Assembly (NCBI GenBank): GCA_900556865.1
Contig: USQS01000049.1
Location: forward strand, 1-6,801
Direction of reading: 5' to 3'
Source of the DNA: an uncultured Clostridium sp.
Lineage (GTDB): Bacteria; Bacillota; Clostridia; TANB77; CAG-508
Length of the DNA: 6,801 bases
Shown here: piece by piece, positions 5,878-6,801 of the stretch
How positions within the stretch are numbered: position 1 is the first letter of the stretch
How the letters are laid out: each line of letters opens with the position of its first letter
Made by a program: the position numbers and the translations under genes
Notes under the pieces: generated by a model
What the model was told of the DNA's origin: nothing
Seen by the model: only the letters and a program-made list of their open reading frames with translations
The model's database searches: none

Positions 5878-5916
5878 AAAAAATATTAAAAATCTTAAGA
5901 AGGGATGATGATAGAA

Positions 5917-6297
5917 ATGAAAAAAGTTCTAGAGGAAGAATTAGAAAAATTTGAAGATGAAAAAATATTAAGAGGTAAAAGAATTGAAAACATACGTGAA
6001 AACGAATTAGTATTAAGAAAAATAGACTTGGCACCAAAACTGGGTATTTCTTCACAATTTCTAGGATTAGTTGAAAAAGGAAAAGCCAATTTAAATTATA
6101 ATAGCTTAAAGCTACTACGTGATTTAAGTAATCATTCAGCAGATTTTATATTATATGGACTAGATGATTCAATTCTTGTTGAAACTAAGAAATATTTAGA
6201 TGCTTTTACTGAACGCGAGCTCATGGAGGCACTAGAAACAATAAAAGTATTATCAACATATTTAAGAACTAAAAACTACAAACATTTAGAAAAATGA
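5917..6297 (+). CDS. XRE-family helix-turn-helix transcriptional regulator
   Basis: The frame is open from ATG at 5905, with further in-frame ATGs at 5908 and 5917. The ribosome site AAGAAGGG (5897-5904) abuts 5905 and is only 3 bases from 5908, so 5917 (12 bases away) is the best-placed start and gives 126 residues; 5905 would give 130. Numbering from 5905, a short charged helix (5-20) precedes an HTH domain at about 22-85. Its recognition segment is RKIDLAPKLGISSQFLGLVEKG (38-59), with the family-typical 'IS...L..VEKGK.N' pattern and the following helix NSLKLLRDLS. The C-terminal helices (88-125) probably serve dimerisation. No metallopeptidase or ligand-binding domain is present. Such proteins repress their own and neighbouring promoters; half-site repeats at 5681-5722 are candidate targets. 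It is the only plus-strand gene here and converges on the gene at 6411. Confidence 0.88.
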   Translation: MKKVLEEELEKFEDEKILRGKRIENIRENELVLRKIDLAPKLGISSQFLGLVEKGKANLNYNSLKLLRDLSNHSADFILYGLDDSILVETKKYLDAFTERELMEALETIKVLSTYLRTKNYKHLEK

Positions 6298-6344
6298 TGG
6301 TTTGGCTCATGTGCCAACATAAACTTTTAAACTTATAATCATAC

Positions 6345-6383
6345 AAATAAACCTAAAGCATAAAAATTGCTTTAGGTTTGTTT
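6345..6383. terminator. Bidirectional rho-independent terminator between convergent genes
   Basis: AAATAAACCTAAAGC (6345-6359) pairs with GCTTTAGGTTTGTTT (6369-6383), with a single T-G pair. An extra A6360-T6368 pair leaves a 7-base loop. On the plus strand T-rich sequence follows; on the minus strand the stem ends in TTTATTTG. It sits 48 bases after the XRE stop and 28 bases past the stop of the opposing gene, so it can serve both. Confidence 0.8.
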
Positions 6384-6410
6384 AGACTCTATTTATTATT
6401 ATCTTAAATT

Positions 6411-6801
6411 TTATTTAGGTAACGTATCAACCGTTCCAACCCACTTTATTTGTTTACCATCTATTTCCACTGTTACTTCTACATTTTCATAATATCCCAC
6501 ACCTAATTTTGAATTCCAAAATTCTATTGTTCCATCTTCATTTATTGCTTCTGTTAAGTCAACCTCTTGTTCAACAGAATCCACTGTATATTTAGCTTTT
6601 GGTTTATTTTCACTTGTAATATTTACTTTTCCAAATTTGTCACTTTTTAAATAAATATCAGCATTATATTCATTTGCACTTTCAAGTGTATATTCTCCTG
6701 CTTCTAGTTCTATATCTATTTTAGAAACTACTCCATTTGATGCTACAGCTGTATATGTGTATGTTCCTGGTTGTGATATAGGGTATCTAATACTTTTATA
6801 G
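6411..6801 (-). CDS. C-terminal fragment of a beta-rich, Ig-like, probably secreted or surface protein
   Basis: The frame enters from the window edge and ends at TAA (6413-6411), giving 129 visible residues; the start lies outside. The visible part alternates hydrophobic and polar residues in short strands rich in Thr, Val, Tyr, Ser and Glu. SQPGTYTYTAVASNGVV (residues 9-25) resembles the 'PGTYT.T..D..GN' end of bacterial Ig-like or PKD-like domains. A second beta module follows (for example GEYTLESANEYNADIYLK). The end is IKWVGTVDTLPK. There are no cysteines, no sortase motif and no C-terminal membrane anchor, so if it is a surface protein the anchor must be elsewhere. The function of the whole protein cannot be told from this piece. 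It is oriented convergently with the XRE gene and shares its terminator. Confidence 0.75.
   Translation of the reverse strand, partial: YKSIRYPISQPGTYTYTAVASNGVVSKIDIELEAGEYTLESANEYNADIYLKSDKFGKVNITSENKPKAKYTVDSVEQEVDLTEAINEDGTIEFWNSKLGVGYYENVEVTVEIDGKQIKWVGTVDTLPK

Larger units (their letters stand above)
4980..5916. other. Long intergenic region without a convincing long gene
   Basis: About 940 bases separate the divergent sensor and XRE genes. The region is very AT-rich apart from a GC-rich patch at 5160-5205. Open frames here (for example 5060-5254 minus and 5196-5495 plus) are not credible genes. Both translate the two arms of one inverted repeat, giving the same KIIYQN string on both strands, and neither has protein-like composition. 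What the region does hold is listed separately: two terminator-like hairpins, a nested palindromic element, a possible 15-codon ORF, candidate promoters, half-site repeats and a leader hairpin. I see no tRNA, rRNA or recognised riboswitch. Confidence 0.7.

Noticed and set aside
6302..6317. TTGGC/GCCAA hairpin just after the XRE stop
   Set aside because: It has only five base pairs and no following T-run; the hairpin at 6345-6383 is the convincing terminator.

Overview
This AT-rich window most likely comes from a low-GC Gram-positive bacterium of the Clostridia type (Firmicutes/Bacillota). The inference rests on strong base skew (long A and T runs, AAA/TTA/ATA codons), purine-rich Shine-Dalgarno sites (GGAGG type), TGA used as a normal stop, an AgrC-like GHKL membrane sensor kinase, a YdjI-type SPFH protein and a stand-alone glutamate-synthase-small-subunit-like flavoprotein. 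Species cannot be named from the sequence.

Layout. Positions 1-4979 are a run of four minus-strand genes. In transcription order they are: a polytopic GHKL histidine-kinase-like sensor (4979-3552), a 469-residue protein with a divergent protein-kinase-like C-terminal half (3474-2065), a Fe-S/FAD/NADPH oxidoreductase related to GltD (2075-828), and an SPFH/'virion core'-type protein cut by the window edge (724-1). The kinase-like and reductase genes overlap by 11 bases and are probably translationally coupled. The sensor has a good promoter of its own (TTGATT-17-TATAAT), and the SPFH gene may have an extra internal promoter.

Positions 4980-5916 hold no convincing long gene but are rich in structure. 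Features include a minus-strand terminator whose stem contains the -35 box of the sensor promoter, a nested inverted-repeat element of about 187 bp with a GC-rich core, a possible 15-codon ORF with a good ribosome site, a second minus-strand terminator-like hairpin, an operator-like array of GCAAAATA half-sites around a candidate promoter, and a 16-bp leader hairpin.

Positions 5917-6297 encode a small XRE-family regulator, the only plus-strand gene. It converges, across a 16-bp hairpin that is probably a bidirectional terminator, on a minus-strand fragment (6801-6411). That fragment is the C-terminal end of a beta-rich, Ig-like, probably secreted or surface protein.

How the parts may work together is inference. 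The sensor may report an envelope signal, the kinase-like protein and the Fe-S flavoprotein may act as a pair, and the SPFH protein may scaffold membrane complexes. The kinase-like gene and its tight coupling to the reductase are the least explained and most interesting part of the window. The XRE gene with its long structured leader looks like a separate, self-regulated unit.
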